Source: Chloroflexales bacterium ZM16-3 (lineage in GTDB: Bacteria; Chloroflexota; Chloroflexia; Chloroflexales; Chloroflexaceae). From it: 64,000 nt of DNA. The stretch spans positions 186,001-250,000 of the forward strand of contig RYFE02000002.1 of assembly GCA_004138175.2 (NCBI GenBank). Direction: 5' to 3'. The notes beneath the pieces are model-generated. The model had not been told where the DNA came from. It did not search any database and saw nothing but the letters and a program-made list of their open reading frames with translations. Below, piece by piece: positions 7,898-16,275 of the stretch; position 1 is the stretch's first letter; each line of letters begins with the position of its first letter. The translations under genes were made by a program, and so were the position numbers.

Positions 7898-8431
7898 GTG
7901 GATCACCAGGAGATGGTCGCGCTGATCCGCAACGGGGTGTCGCGACCGGGCGGTGTCTGGGCAGACCTTGGCGCGGGCACGGGGAACTTCACCTGGGCGC
8001 TCGCCGAGCTTCTCGGGCCGCAGGCGACGGTCTATGCCCCCGACCGGGACGGGGCGGCGATCACGGCCCAGCGCGAGCGAATCCAACGCCAGCCGCCCGC
8101 CGCACGGGTCATCCCGCGCCAGGCCGACGTGACCCACCCCCTGGATCTGCCGCCGCTCGACGGGCTGCTGCTGGCGAATCTGCTGCATTTCGTCCGCGAT
8201 CAGGCCAGCCTGCTTCAGCACGTGGTGGGGCACCTCCCGCCAGCCGGGCAGCTGCTGCTGGTCGAGTATGAGCAGCGCCTGCCGATCCCCTGGGTGCCCT
8301 TCCCGGTGCCGTTTGCTCGGTTCAGCGCGCTTGCCGTCGCCGCCGGGTTTGGGTCGCCCCGACAGGTTGGCACGCGCCGCTCGCCCTCATCGGGCCGTGT
8401 CCTCTATGCCGCTGCCGCAGGGCGTGCGTAG
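7898..8431 (+). CDS. Class I SAM-dependent methyltransferase
   Basis: Small 177-aa methyltransferase of unknown substrate. The SAM-binding motif I is VWADLGAGTGNFTWALAE (residues 20-37), motif II is YAPDRDG, motif IV is PLDGLLLANLLHFV. The start is GTG at 7898, preceded by GGAGGATGACGG. The C terminus (RRSPSSGRVLYAAAAG) is typical of the YdaC/ubiE-like small methyltransferases. Same strand as trmO, so the two may be co-transcribed. Confidence 0.8.
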   Translation: MDHQEMVALIRNGVSRPGGVWADLGAGTGNFTWALAELLGPQATVYAPDRDGAAITAQRERIQRQPPAARVIPRQADVTHPLDLPPLDGLLLANLLHFVRDQASLLQHVVGHLPPAGQLLLVEYEQRLPIPWVPFPVPFARFSALAVAAGFGSPRQVGTRRSPSSGRVLYAAAAGRA

Positions 8432-8461
8432 CTCGTAGCGCATGCGAAGCCGTCATCGTGA

Positions 8462-8752
8462 TCACGGTGACGCCAGCGACGCTGCCATCTCCGGTGCGAC
8501 CCGCTGTAGCTGCCCGTGTGCGTCGTCCTGCACCACGCCGCCGTGATAGCAGACGATGGTCGCGACATCGAGGGCCGCCAGCGTTTGGACGGACTGCCCG
8601 GACTGCACGACGTCCGGCGTCGCTGTGGGGTTCGGCCCCTGGAGGCGGCCGTCATTGGCGGTCAGGGCATTCCCGGCCAGCAGCGTGCGCGTCCGCTCCA
8701 GGTAGAGACACATGTGGCCCGGCCTGTGGCCCGGCGTGAAGATGACACGCAC
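8462..8752 (-). pseudogene. MBL-fold metallo-hydrolase, C-terminal fragment
   Basis: Residues VIFTPGHRPGHMCLYLE and LLAGNALTANDGRLQGP, then VCYHGGVV, match the second half of a metallo-beta-lactamase-fold hydrolase. The first half with the HxHxDH zinc motif is absent: upstream on the same strand the DNA runs into an unrelated 17-codon fragment. It is a truncated remnant. Confidence 0.75.
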
Positions 8753-8777
8753 CCCACCGGCCAGGTCGAGTCAGATG

Positions 8778-8831
8778 TCATCCTGAAGTGGTGGTCAGGA
8801 TCGCGCGGATGCGTGTCAGGGCCTCACTCAT
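8778..8831 (-). pseudogene. N-terminal stub, possibly of a DinB-like gene
   Basis: ATG with a GGAGAG ribosome binding site starts MSEALTRIRAILTTTSG and then stops. The start looks genuine (DinB/YfiT proteins often begin like this) but only 17 codons remain before the MBL fragment. The assignment is weak. Confidence 0.35.
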
Positions 8832-8841
8832 GATGCTCTCC

Positions 8842-9003
8842 TCATGTGATCGCGCCCCCACTGGGCAGCTTCAACGCCCGAAAGTCGAAGTCGATGCGTG
8901 CGACGGCATCGGCGGCGATGTAGTCGCCGAGGATGGGATGCGCCACCGCCGCGTCGAGCGCCTTGCCGTAGAGCGTGGCGAGGTACGGCTCCTTGCCGCG
9001 CCC
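8842..9003 (-). pseudogene. Leucine-carboxyl-methyltransferase-like fragment
   Basis: Read in its own frame this stretch gives KEPYLATLYGKALDAAVAHP, then ILGDYIAADAVARIDFDF and ALKLPSGGAIT before a TGA. This resembles the N-terminal part of class I methyltransferases of the LCM family. The rest of the gene is missing on both sides. Confidence 0.5.
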
Positions 9004-9362
9004 GCATCGGCACGCTCCGCCTCCAGTCGCTGGAGGTGCCGACGCACCTCATCTGCGAGCGGTGCCGGCATCGGGAGCGTGCGCTGGCTCGACTCGGTCT
9101 TCGTGCCGCTGCGCACCAGATTCTTGCCGATCCGCTGGAGCGAGCCCTCCACCCGAACGGCCATGGCGTGGTAGTGGCAGAGCACCCGGAGGTTACTCAG
9201 GTCATTGCTGCCAAGCTTCCCGCTCTGGATATGGTCGATATGCGCCTCCTGGAGACTCACCGGGTGCGTGCCGTAGGGGTACTGGCAGCGACCCTGATCG
9301 CGCTCCCAGACCTGGCGACGGATTGTTCGCCAAAGCTCTCGTGAGGGGCGGCGGCGTGGCAT
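8871..9362 (-). pseudogene. HNH endonuclease N-terminus fused to integrase fragment
   Basis: The open frame of 163 aa starts with a good ribosome binding site (AAAGGAGCGTAGG). Residues 1-70 are HNH-like: RRQVWERDQGRCQYPYG, AHIDHIQSGKLGSNDLSNLR, LCHYHAM. From about residue 78 the sequence changes to GTKTESSQRTLPMPAPLADE, the middle of a phage-type tyrosine integrase, and from about residue 121 it runs out of frame over the LCM-like fragment. It is a chimera of at least three broken genes; the HNH catalytic region is incomplete. Confidence 0.7.
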
Positions 9363-9538
9363 CCTACGCTCCTTTCACGTGCGTACAGGCAGGACCCACG
9401 TCATGGTGTGCCCTGCCCTGCTCGTTCACGGACAGCGCCGTGGCGCTGTCTGGCCAGCGCAGCGATCATGGCTGCGTCGGCCGGGTACGGGGCTGCGTGA
9501 GGGTGCGATGCCTCACGCACCATGCTCGCTGGCTTGGT

Positions 9539-9585
9539 TGTCCGTTAACGGACAGCCATCTCGGTTGGTTGTCCGTTGACGGACA
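9539..9585. repeat. Two copies of the palindrome TGTCCGTTAACGGACA
   Basis: Perfect copy at 9539-9554 and the variant with TTGA centre at 9570-9585. A half-matching site lies at about 9424-9435. Other copies: 11244-11259, 11314-11329, 24176-24191, 27465-27480. Confidence 0.8.
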
Positions 9586-10195
9586 CGTATGGGTGTCCTT
9601 GCCTTGCCACGCCGTGCCGTGCCTGGCCAACGCCGTGCCTCGCCCAGTCAAGCCCCAGCCGGCACTGGTCGCGAAGCTCCGCGAGCGCCTGCCAGGGGGG
9701 CGTGGCGTCAATCAAGGCCCCGGACGAGAGCAAGATGGGGGAGCGCTGTGGCCCGCCGGGTGCCCGAAGGTTGGGCATGAGCGGGAGGAGTAGTGCCACA
9801 ACGATCTCGCTGACCACGCCAGCGGCGACCTGGATCTGTCGAGCGATTGACTCCAGCAATGTGGCGGGCTGTAATGCCTCCATCACGATATACACCTGAT
9901 CGCCATCCTGATCGCCGCTGGTGCGCAGCTGGGCGAAGCCGAACAAGTGCAGTGCCGCACACTGGCGGAGGACATTGGCAACGGGGGCACGACCGCCGTG
10001 CGTAATCGCAATCGTCAGGGCCCGCGCCCAGCCCGTGGCCGTTGTGGTGAAGACCGCGTAGGATAGCGGCACCTTCATGGTGTGCCCCGCGATGGTCAGA
10101 AAGCGAGCCTCATCGTTCAACGCCCGCGCGATATGAGCTGGGGTGAGCAACTGGGTCTTTGTGAGGTAGTCGTGGTCAGCGGATGCGGGGTTCAT
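9545..10195 (-). CDS. Hypothetical protein
   Basis: About 216 aa if started at the ATG at 10195; no family is recognised. The sequence has a natural composition (DYLTKTQLLTPAHIARALND, FGFAQLRTSGDQDGDQVYIV, a hydrophobic stretch VVSEIVVALLLPLMP) and the frame stays open over 650 bases, which is the only support. The first codons come from the 36-bp repeat at 10190-10225 and the last ones (VSVNGQPTEMAVR) from the TGTCCGTTAACGGACA palindromes, so both ends are repeat-derived and the gene may be a remnant. Confidence 0.4.
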   Translation of the reverse strand: MNPASADHDYLTKTQLLTPAHIARALNDEARFLTIAGHTMKVPLSYAVFTTTATGWARALTIAITHGGRAPVANVLRQCAALHLFGFAQLRTSGDQDGDQVYIVMEALQPATLLESIARQIQVAAGVVSEIVVALLLPLMPNLRAPGGPQRSPILLSSGALIDATPPWQALAELRDQCRLGLDWARHGVGQARHGVARQGHPYVSVNGQPTEMAVR

Positions 10196-10296
10196 CAGTG
10201 CAAATCCGCATTCGGGCGCTGGGACTTTCGCTGTATTGACATGACCGTCACCGTAATCGAGTTCATCAGTGCAAATCCGCATTCGGGCGCTGGGAC
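10190..10296. CRISPR. Two 36-bp direct repeats with one 35-bp spacer (CRISPR-like)
   Basis: Exact copies at 10190-10225 and 10261-10296 (start GTTCATCAGTGCAAATCCGC, end CGCTGGGAC) are separated by 35 bases of unrelated sequence. Repeat and spacer lengths fit CRISPR. There are no cas genes in the window and no third copy, so this may be a decayed array, an orphan mini-array, or a chance duplication. Confidence 0.4.
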
Positions 10297-10315
10297 GAAG
10301 GCGGTCATGTACCAA

Positions 10316-10848
10316 TCGAGCAGGGCTGCATTATGCGTAGCTATGCACGAAGGGCTGTGCGCGCATGCATCTGGGAAGCGTACCATGGGTGGCTCCAATG
10401 CCGCACAAAGTTGGCAGCATCGGGCCAGATGCGTATCATGGGGAGTACACCGTTTCCCCAGGTACCGTTTGCCCGCTGCTGTCCGCCCTTGGGCAGGCAG
10501 GTGTATATTCGGCTGCGGACGAGCACAGCGCCCATCACCGGCAGCGGTGCCACTCTATGTGGTGGGTGGGGAGCGATACAAATTTAGAAGCGACGTATGC
10601 CGCGATACCTGTGCGTCCGTATCGTCTGGAATGATTGCCAACGGACACGCTGGTCAGCTTCCTTTGCGCGTCTGATGTCATCGTTGGTCGCCTTCGTGTC
10701 TGGTGAGCACCACACGGCACAGATAGTTTGACGCGATGAGCGGAGAGAATCAGCAGGATCGGCAGGGTAAGGACGCGCGATCCAACGCCAGCAGACGACC
10801 CCGCGCTTCACAGTGGCCGAGCCGGAAGGGAACCGGTGATCCAACGCG
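10316..10848. other. Stretch without a recognisable gene
   Basis: Several short overlapping open frames occur on both strands, none with a family signature or a convincing ribosome binding site. I see nothing further in it. Confidence 0.5.
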
Positions 10849-10931
10849 CCATGATTTCGTTGATTTCCAATCTGGGGTATCGTCACTCGCATACATGTAG
10901 TTATCCAGATTGGAAATCAACGAAATCATGG
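10849..10931. repeat. Perfect 27-bp inverted repeat with 29-base loop
   Basis: Arms at 10849-10875 and 10905-10931 (CCATGATTTCGTTGATTTCC...) are exact complements. Neither arm is G+C rich and no T run follows, so this is not a usual terminator; a recombination or replication site, or the ends of a small mobile element, are possible. Confidence 0.8.
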
Positions 10932-11010
10932 CTTCGCGGTTTCGCGGCTCTCGTGGGGCGACTAACGATAGTTCGTTCGATATGCGTAATCGACTCCTTC
11001 TTCGACGGTC

Positions 11011-11219
11011 ACCACCCCTGCCGATTCTTCCGGGTCGTCAGTTTCGGCATCATGGGTTTGCGATGATTACCACCCCTGCCGATTCTTCCGGGCCGTCAGT
11101 TTCGGTATCATGGGTTTACGATCTTCGGGCGTGTCGCGGATTGTGGGGTGGCACACGTGAAGCGGCTCGCAACTTTTGGGCGTGTCGCGGATCGTGGGGG
11201 ATGGCACAATTGAAGCGGC
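11011..11219. repeat. Two families of tandem direct repeats
   Basis: A 54-bp unit occurs at 11011-11064 and 11069-11122 (period 58, few mismatches; contains ACCCCTGCCGATTCTTCCGG). Immediately after it a ~40-bp unit (GGGCGTGTCGCGGATTGTGG) occurs at 11127-11166 and 11178-11219. No coding capacity is evident. Confidence 0.75.
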
Positions 11220-11243
11220 GTGACGGGGAGACTCTCGCAGCCC

Positions 11244-11329
11244 TGTCCGTTAACGGACACGTGATGCTGACTCTGACGGATGTCTTTCGACACCGTCCTC
11301 TATGACTCCACGCTGTCCGTTGACGGACA
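11244..11329. repeat. Two further TGTCCGTTAACGGACA palindromes
   Basis: Perfect copy at 11244-11259 and the TTGA-centre variant at 11314-11329, 70 bases apart start to start. Confidence 0.8.
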
Positions 11330-11418
11330 GCCGCCCAGAGCACCGGGGCCGCAACCGTCATGCGGCTCGCACCGCCTATAATGGCCTCAGGTAACGCGCC
11401 GAGACGGTGAGGATGTGT

Positions 11419-11942
11419 ATGGAGCTTCGGCCTCTCGCCCGCGAGGAGATCGCGCTTGTCTGGACGATCGACCGCCGCGAGGTGATCAATCACATCTACT
11501 CCCTGCGCGACGGCGCGCTCGTGCTGGAGCCTGAGCACTACGACATGCAGGGCTGGCCGCCCGGCGAGGCCGAGACGTACACGCCGCTGCTCCTGGCCTG
11601 CTACGACCGGGGCGGCGTGTTCACCGGGGCCTTTGATGGCGCGACCCTCGCCGGCATCGGCGTCGTGGATACGGTCTGTCGCGGCCCCCAGCGCGACCTG
11701 CTCCAGCTGGAGTTTCTGCACGTCAGCCGACCCTATCGTGGCAGGGCCTCGGCCGGCGGCTCTTCGCCCACGCCCAGGCGATCTCAGCGGCGCGCGGGGC
11801 GCACGGCCTCTACGTCTCGGCCACGCCATCGCAGCACACCATAGGCTTCTATCAGAGCCTCGGCTGCCAGGTGATCGCCGAGCCTGACCCCGAGCTCTTC
11901 GCGCGGGAGCCAGCGGATATCCACCTAGTGTGTCGCTGGTAG
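11419..11942 (+). pseudogene. GNAT acetyltransferase with a single frameshift
   Basis: Starts MELRPLAREEIALVWTIDRR, and the acetyl-CoA loop region begins LEFLHVSRPYRG. There the frame breaks: the expected continuation is found in the next frame as GLGRRLFAHAQAISAARGAH, SATPSQHTIGFYQSLGCQ and a stop at 11940-11942. One missing or extra base near 11747 explains it. All GNAT elements are present across the two frames, so it is either a very recent pseudogene or a sequence error. Confidence 0.8.
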
Positions 11943-12353
11943 GCTTCCTTGTTCGTCAATAGACACGTCCGCCGTACCTCTGGTGCTGCCCGAGAAGGTT
12001 TTGCCGCCAATGCGTGCGGATATACATACCTTCATCGACTCAAATTTTGCCCCCCGCGTGGTATACTTTCGACCAAGCGCCGGTAGCTGGGCACGGGAGT
12101 GCGTGCGGCCGGCCGTTCTCGTCTGTTAAAGCACGGCGCGGTCGCTAGCGCCGCGTTTATGAGTAAGGTTTCCCGTAACGATGCAGCTGTCGCCGCACTA
12201 CGTTGGTCTGATCAGGCTCGCCTCGTCTGCGCACACGCGCCCTGGTCGCGGCCCCCGCCGATCGGCATCGGCGCACCCCACGCCCCGGAACCTCTCCGCT
12301 GTTGAGTCGCCCGCGCTCCCTCGGGATGCGACAGGCCCAGGATCTGCGCGCCC
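11943..12353. promoter_or_regulatory. Leader region of the restriction-modification operon
   Basis: No gene is seen in these 411 bases. TATACT at 12062-12067 preceded by TGG is an extended -10 candidate that would give a leader of about 280 nt to hsdM; a clear -35 is not visible. Confidence 0.35.
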
Positions 12354-14411
12354 ATGAGCAACTTTCAGGACAAGGTGTCTTTTATCTGGTCGGTGGCCGA
12401 TGAGGTGCTGCGCGATGACTTCAAGCGCGGCAAGTACCCCGATGTCATCCTGCCCTTCACCGTGCTGCGCCGCCTCGACTGTGTGCTCCAGCCCACCAGG
12501 GACAAGGTGCGCGAGCGCTACGCGGCGCTCCAGGGCAAGGGCCTGTCCAACCTCGACGGGCAGCTGCGCAAGGCAGCCGGCCACTCTTTCTACAACACCT
12601 CGCCCTACGACTTCCCCCGCCTGCTCCAGGACGGTAAGAACATCGGGACGAACCTGCGAACCTATATCAACGGCTTCTCCGAGAACATGCGCGAGGTGAT
12701 CGAGAAGTTCAAGCTGCGCTCGACCATCGACACCCTGGAGGAGAAGGGCCTGCTCTTTCAGCTGATCCAGAAGTTCAGCGCGGTGGATCTGCACCCAGAT
12801 ACGGTGAGCAACCACACGATGGGCACGATCTTCGAGGAGCTCATCCGCAAGTTCAATGAGCAGATGAATGAGAACCCTGGCGAGCACTTCACCCCGCGTG
12901 AGGTGATCCGCCTGATGGTGCGCCTGCTGCTCGATGGCGACGCGGCGATGCTCCAGCAGCAGAGTGTGATTCGTACCGTGTACGACCCCTGCGCCGGCTC
13001 GGGCGGGATGCTCTCGACGGCCAAGGAGTATGTGCTTGGGACGATCAACGCCACTGCGGACCTGCGCCTCTTTGGCCAGGAGGTCAACGACGAGACCTTT
13101 GCGATCTGCACGTCGGATATGCTGATCAAGGGCGATGACCGCGACGCTGAGAATATCAAGCCGGAGTCTAGCCTCTCCCGCGACGGCCACCCCCACGCGA
13201 CCTTCGACTATATGCTCTCCAACCCGCCCTACGGCAAGGATTGGAAGAAGGAGCAGAAGGTGGTCGAGGATGAGGCGGAGCGTGGCGACCTGGGCCGCTT
13301 CGCGGCTGGCACACCCCGGATCAGCGACGGCCAGCTGCTGTTCCTCCAGCACATGATTTCCAAGCGCAAGCCGCCGGAAGAGGGCGGCAGCCGGATCGCG
13401 ATCGTCCACAACGGCTCGCCGCTTTTCACCGGCGATGCGGGCAGCGGCGAGAGCGAGATCCGGCGCTGGATCCTGGAACACGACTGGCTGGAGGCGATTG
13501 TCGCCCTGCCGGGGCAACTGTTCTACAACACCGGGATCACCACCTATATCTGGGTGCTCTCCAACCGCAAGCCGCCGCAGCGCGCCGGCAAGGTGCTGCT
13601 GGTGAACGGCGCGGCCACGCGCATGGAGGGCGATAAAGAGGTTGAGGTCTTCGCGCGCAAGATGCGCCGCAGCCTGGGCGATAAGCGCAATGAGCTTAGC
13701 GATGAGCATATCGCTGCGCTGGCGGCCCTGGCCGCCGCCTTTGCCGACGGGCCGTACACAAAGGTCTTCGCCACAACCGACTTTGGCTACCGCAAGATCA
13801 CGGTCGAGCGCCCGCTGCGCCTGAACTTCCAGGTGTCGCCGGAGCGGCTGGCCAGGCTGCGGGAGGAGAAGGCGTTCCTGGCCCTGGCCGGCAAGCGCAA
13901 GGATGCGGCCGAGCGCGCCCGCTCCAGCGAGCAGGCGGCCATCCTCGCCGCCTTGGGCACCCTCGCCCCCGCGCAGGTCTGGAAGCGTCGCGACGCCTTC
14001 GAGCAGGCCCTCGACGCGGCGATCAAGAAGGCCGGGCTGAAGCTTGCCGCGCCGCTGCGCAAGGCGGTGCTCAGCGCACTGGGCGAGCGCGACGAGACGG
14101 CCGAGATCTGCCGCGATGCGCGCGGCAACCCCGAGCCCGACCCCGAGCTCCGCGACTTCGAGAACGTCCCGCTCAGCGAGGGTGTGGACGCCTACTTCGC
14201 CCGCGAGGTGCTGCCCCACGTGCCCGACGCCTGGGTCAACCAGGATGTGCGCGACCCGCAGGATGGCCAGGTCGGCAAGGTGGGCTACGAGATCAGCTTC
14301 ACGCGCTACTTCTACCAGTACCAGCCGCCCCGGCCCCTGGCCGCAATCGACGCCGAGATCAAGGCCCTGGAGGATGAGATCGCTGCGATGCTCCAGGAGG
14401 TAACCCAGTGA
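12354..14411 (+). CDS. hsdM: Type I restriction-modification DNA methyltransferase subunit HsdM
   Basis: Methylates adenine at the site chosen by HsdS and is part of the M2S and R2M2S complexes. The N-terminal helical domain is residues 1-170. The SAM site DPCAGSGGML is near residue 215 and the adenine-methylase motif IV NPPYG is near residue 289. The C-terminal ~170 residues contain helical segments for HsdS contact and end with IKALEDEIAAMLQEV. The 685 aa are in the long form of the family. The stop TGA overlaps the GTG start of hsdS by four bases, so the two are translationally coupled. The 777-codon open frame on the other strand is a shadow. Confidence 0.96.
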   Translation: MSNFQDKVSFIWSVADEVLRDDFKRGKYPDVILPFTVLRRLDCVLQPTRDKVRERYAALQGKGLSNLDGQLRKAAGHSFYNTSPYDFPRLLQDGKNIGTNLRTYINGFSENMREVIEKFKLRSTIDTLEEKGLLFQLIQKFSAVDLHPDTVSNHTMGTIFEELIRKFNEQMNENPGEHFTPREVIRLMVRLLLDGDAAMLQQQSVIRTVYDPCAGSGGMLSTAKEYVLGTINATADLRLFGQEVNDETFAICTSDMLIKGDDRDAENIKPESSLSRDGHPHATFDYMLSNPPYGKDWKKEQKVVEDEAERGDLGRFAAGTPRISDGQLLFLQHMISKRKPPEEGGSRIAIVHNGSPLFTGDAGSGESEIRRWILEHDWLEAIVALPGQLFYNTGITTYIWVLSNRKPPQRAGKVLLVNGAATRMEGDKEVEVFARKMRRSLGDKRNELSDEHIAALAALAAAFADGPYTKVFATTDFGYRKITVERPLRLNFQVSPERLARLREEKAFLALAGKRKDAAERARSSEQAAILAALGTLAPAQVWKRRDAFEQALDAAIKKAGLKLAAPLRKAVLSALGERDETAEICRDARGNPEPDPELRDFENVPLSEGVDAYFAREVLPHVPDAWVNQDVRDPQDGQVGKVGYEISFTRYFYQYQPPRPLAAIDAEIKALEDEIAAMLQEVTQ

Positions 14412-15733
14412 CCGATACGCTTGACGCGACCACGCGCTACCGGCCCTACCCCGCGTACCGCGACTCCGGCGTCGAGTGGCTAGGCGAGGTGCCTGCGCAT
14501 TGGGACGTGAAGCGGCTGAAGTACTGTGCAAGCGTTAACATGGGGCAGTCGCCAGACTCTGAGGAATGCAACATTGAAGGATCTGGCCCACCTTTCCTAC
14601 AAGGAAATGCTGAATTTGGTGCTGTACATCCACAGCCTAAACTGTATTGTCCAAGTGCCAGGAAATTTGCCCAGCCTGAAGATATACTCTTGTCAGTCAG
14701 AGCTCCTGTCGGGGCACTCAACGTGGCAAACAGAGTCTATGGCATCGGTAGAGGTCTTTGTGCAATTAAATTCAATACTGAATTCATAGATTTTAAATTT
14801 GGACTCTACATGCTACGAATCGTTCGACAGGAGTTAACTGCAACTGCTACTGGCACCACCTATGATGCTGTTTCAGTGGATGATGTGAATGTTTTGAGTG
14901 TTCTTTTACCTCCACTCCCCGAGCAGCGCGCCATCGTCGCCTTCCTCGACCGGGAGACGACGAAGCTCGATGCCCTCATCACCCGTAAGGAGCGCCTGAT
15001 CGCGCTGCTGGAGGAGAAGCGCGCCGCGCTGATCAGCCACGCCGTGACGAAGGGGCTCGATGACGCGGCACCGATGAGGGACAGCGGGGTATCCTGGCTC
15101 GGCGAGGTGCCGGCGCATTGGGAAGTATCTTGCCTCAAGTTCATCATGTCTCATATTGTTGACTGCTTGCATGCAACTCCGACGTATATTGAGGGTGGTG
15201 ATTTTCCAGCCATTCGAACAGCTGATGTAGAACCTGGAAAAGTAGATACTGATAATGCAAAACGACTTGACAAGGAACAGTACGAAAAGTGGATCGGCCG
15301 CCTCGTTCCTCGTGAGGGAGATATCCTTTATTCGCGCGAAGGAGAGCGGTATGGCATTGCTGCTGTAGTTCCGCCAAACACAAAGCTATGTATTTCACAG
15401 AGAATGATGCTTTTCCGTGCAAGAGTACCGCATGTGAGCGACTACTTCATGTGGCAACTCAATTGTCCACATGTCTATCAACAAGCATCCCAGGATGTGA
15501 TGGGCTCTACTGCCCCTCATGTTAATATTGAGCACATTCGAAATTTCTTCCTACTTGTACCTCCGATCTGTGAACAAAAAGCTATCGCTAGTTATATTTA
15601 CACTGAATCGACTCATTTCGACGCCCTCATCGCCAAGAACCGCCGGCACATCGGCCTGCTGCGCGAGCGGCGGGCGGCGCTGATCGCGGCGGCGGTGACG
15701 GGGAAGATCGACGTGCGGGACCTCACCCCCTAG
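14408..15733 (+). CDS. hsdS: Type I restriction-modification specificity subunit HsdS
   Basis: Recognises the bipartite DNA target for both methylation and cleavage. It has the classic duplicated layout: DSGVEWLGEVPAHWDVKRLK (residues ~18-38) then target recognition domain 1, the conserved region LPPLPEQRAIVAFLDRETTK with helix RKERLIALLEEKRAALIS, a second DSGVSWLGEVPAHWEV, recognition domain 2, and the second helix. The two recognition domains (about 14530-14910 and 15130-15600) are visibly AT-richer than the conserved parts, a sign of domain exchange. GTG start coupled to hsdM. The last residues DLTP and the stop are supplied by a palindromic repeat. Confidence 0.95.
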   Translation: MTDTLDATTRYRPYPAYRDSGVEWLGEVPAHWDVKRLKYCASVNMGQSPDSEECNIEGSGPPFLQGNAEFGAVHPQPKLYCPSARKFAQPEDILLSVRAPVGALNVANRVYGIGRGLCAIKFNTEFIDFKFGLYMLRIVRQELTATATGTTYDAVSVDDVNVLSVLLPPLPEQRAIVAFLDRETTKLDALITRKERLIALLEEKRAALISHAVTKGLDDAAPMRDSGVSWLGEVPAHWEVSCLKFIMSHIVDCLHATPTYIEGGDFPAIRTADVEPGKVDTDNAKRLDKEQYEKWIGRLVPREGDILYSREGERYGIAAVVPPNTKLCISQRMMLFRARVPHVSDYFMWQLNCPHVYQQASQDVMGSTAPHVNIEHIRNFFLLVPPICEQKAIASYIYTESTHFDALIAKNRRHIGLLRERRAALIAAAVTGKIDVRDLTP

Positions 15734-15846
15734 CCCCCTCTCCTATGAGGAGAGGGGGGGGGTATGCGTGGAGATGCGGTGAAACCTCACCCCCCGGCCC
15801 CCTCTCCTATGAGGAGAGGGGGAGCCGCGCAGCGGCGGGGGTGAGG
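15721..15846. repeat. Two copies of a CTCACCCCC...GGTGAG palindromic repeat
   Basis: Copies at 15721-15761 and 15785-15846 share CCTCTCCTATGAGGAGAGG as their centre. The first provides the hsdS stop codon; the second lies in the leader of the next gene. A third copy is at 16226-16275. Confidence 0.8.
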
Positions 15847-15869
15847 TCTCAGGAGACGGGGTGAGGTCA

Positions 15870-16253
15870 ATGAAGCGAGGCATCGTTACCGGCCAGGCTG
15901 TCAGTGCGGAGAAGGTTGCGCGATCACGCGAGCTACGCCGCGCAATGACGCCGAGTGAAGCGAAGCTGTGGGATCACCTGCGCGCCGGTCGGTTGGGCGG
16001 CCTCAAGTTCCGCCGCCAGCAGATTATTGATGGCTTCATCGCCGACTTCTACTGTCATAGCGCCGGCCTTGTGGTCGAGGTAGATGGCGCAGTACACGAG
16101 TCTCAGCGCGAGTATGACCGTGAGCGGGATCGGGCCATCGCAGCCCACGGGCTGCGGGTGCTGCGGGTGACGAACGACGAAGTTGAGCAGGATATCGAGG
16201 CAGTACTGCGGAGCATTTTGCAAAACCTCACCCCCCAGCCCCCTCTCCTCTGA
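15870..16253 (+). CDS. DUF559 endonuclease-like protein
   Basis: DUF559 proteins have a Vsr-like, PD-(D/E)XK-type fold and are thought to be nucleases; the true role is unknown. Seen here: RSRELRRAMTPSEAKLWDHL, FRRQQIIDGFIADFYCH, LVVEVDGAVHESQREYDRER, GLRVLRVTNDEVEQD. These contain the conserved D-x(n)-ExD/G core. The ATG at 15870 is chosen because the family homology begins shortly after and a GGAGACGGGGTGAGG stretch precedes it; a GTG at 15861 is an alternative. The C-terminal NLTPQPPLL is read from the repeat at 16226-16275. It sits inside the restriction operon. Confidence 0.85.
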   Translation: MKRGIVTGQAVSAEKVARSRELRRAMTPSEAKLWDHLRAGRLGGLKFRRQQIIDGFIADFYCHSAGLVVEVDGAVHESQREYDRERDRAIAAHGLRVLRVTNDEVEQDIEAVLRSILQNLTPQPPLL

Positions 16254-16275
16254 GGAGAGGGGGCTGGGGGGTGAG
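16226..16275. repeat. Third CTCACCCCC...GGTGAG palindrome
   Basis: A nearly perfect 50-bp palindrome centred on CCTCTCCTCTGAGGAGAGG. Its left arm codes for the end and stop of the DUF559 gene, and its last bases GTGAG contain the likely GTG start of the following gene. Confidence 0.85.

Noticed and set aside
10082-10675. 197-codon open frame on the plus strand
   Set aside because: It translates both CRISPR-like repeats (giving the same peptide twice) and has no homology or good start.
12198-14531. 777-codon open frame on the minus strand
   Set aside because: It lies antisense over hsdM and has Arg/Leu/His-rich low-information composition; hsdM on the plus strand is certain.
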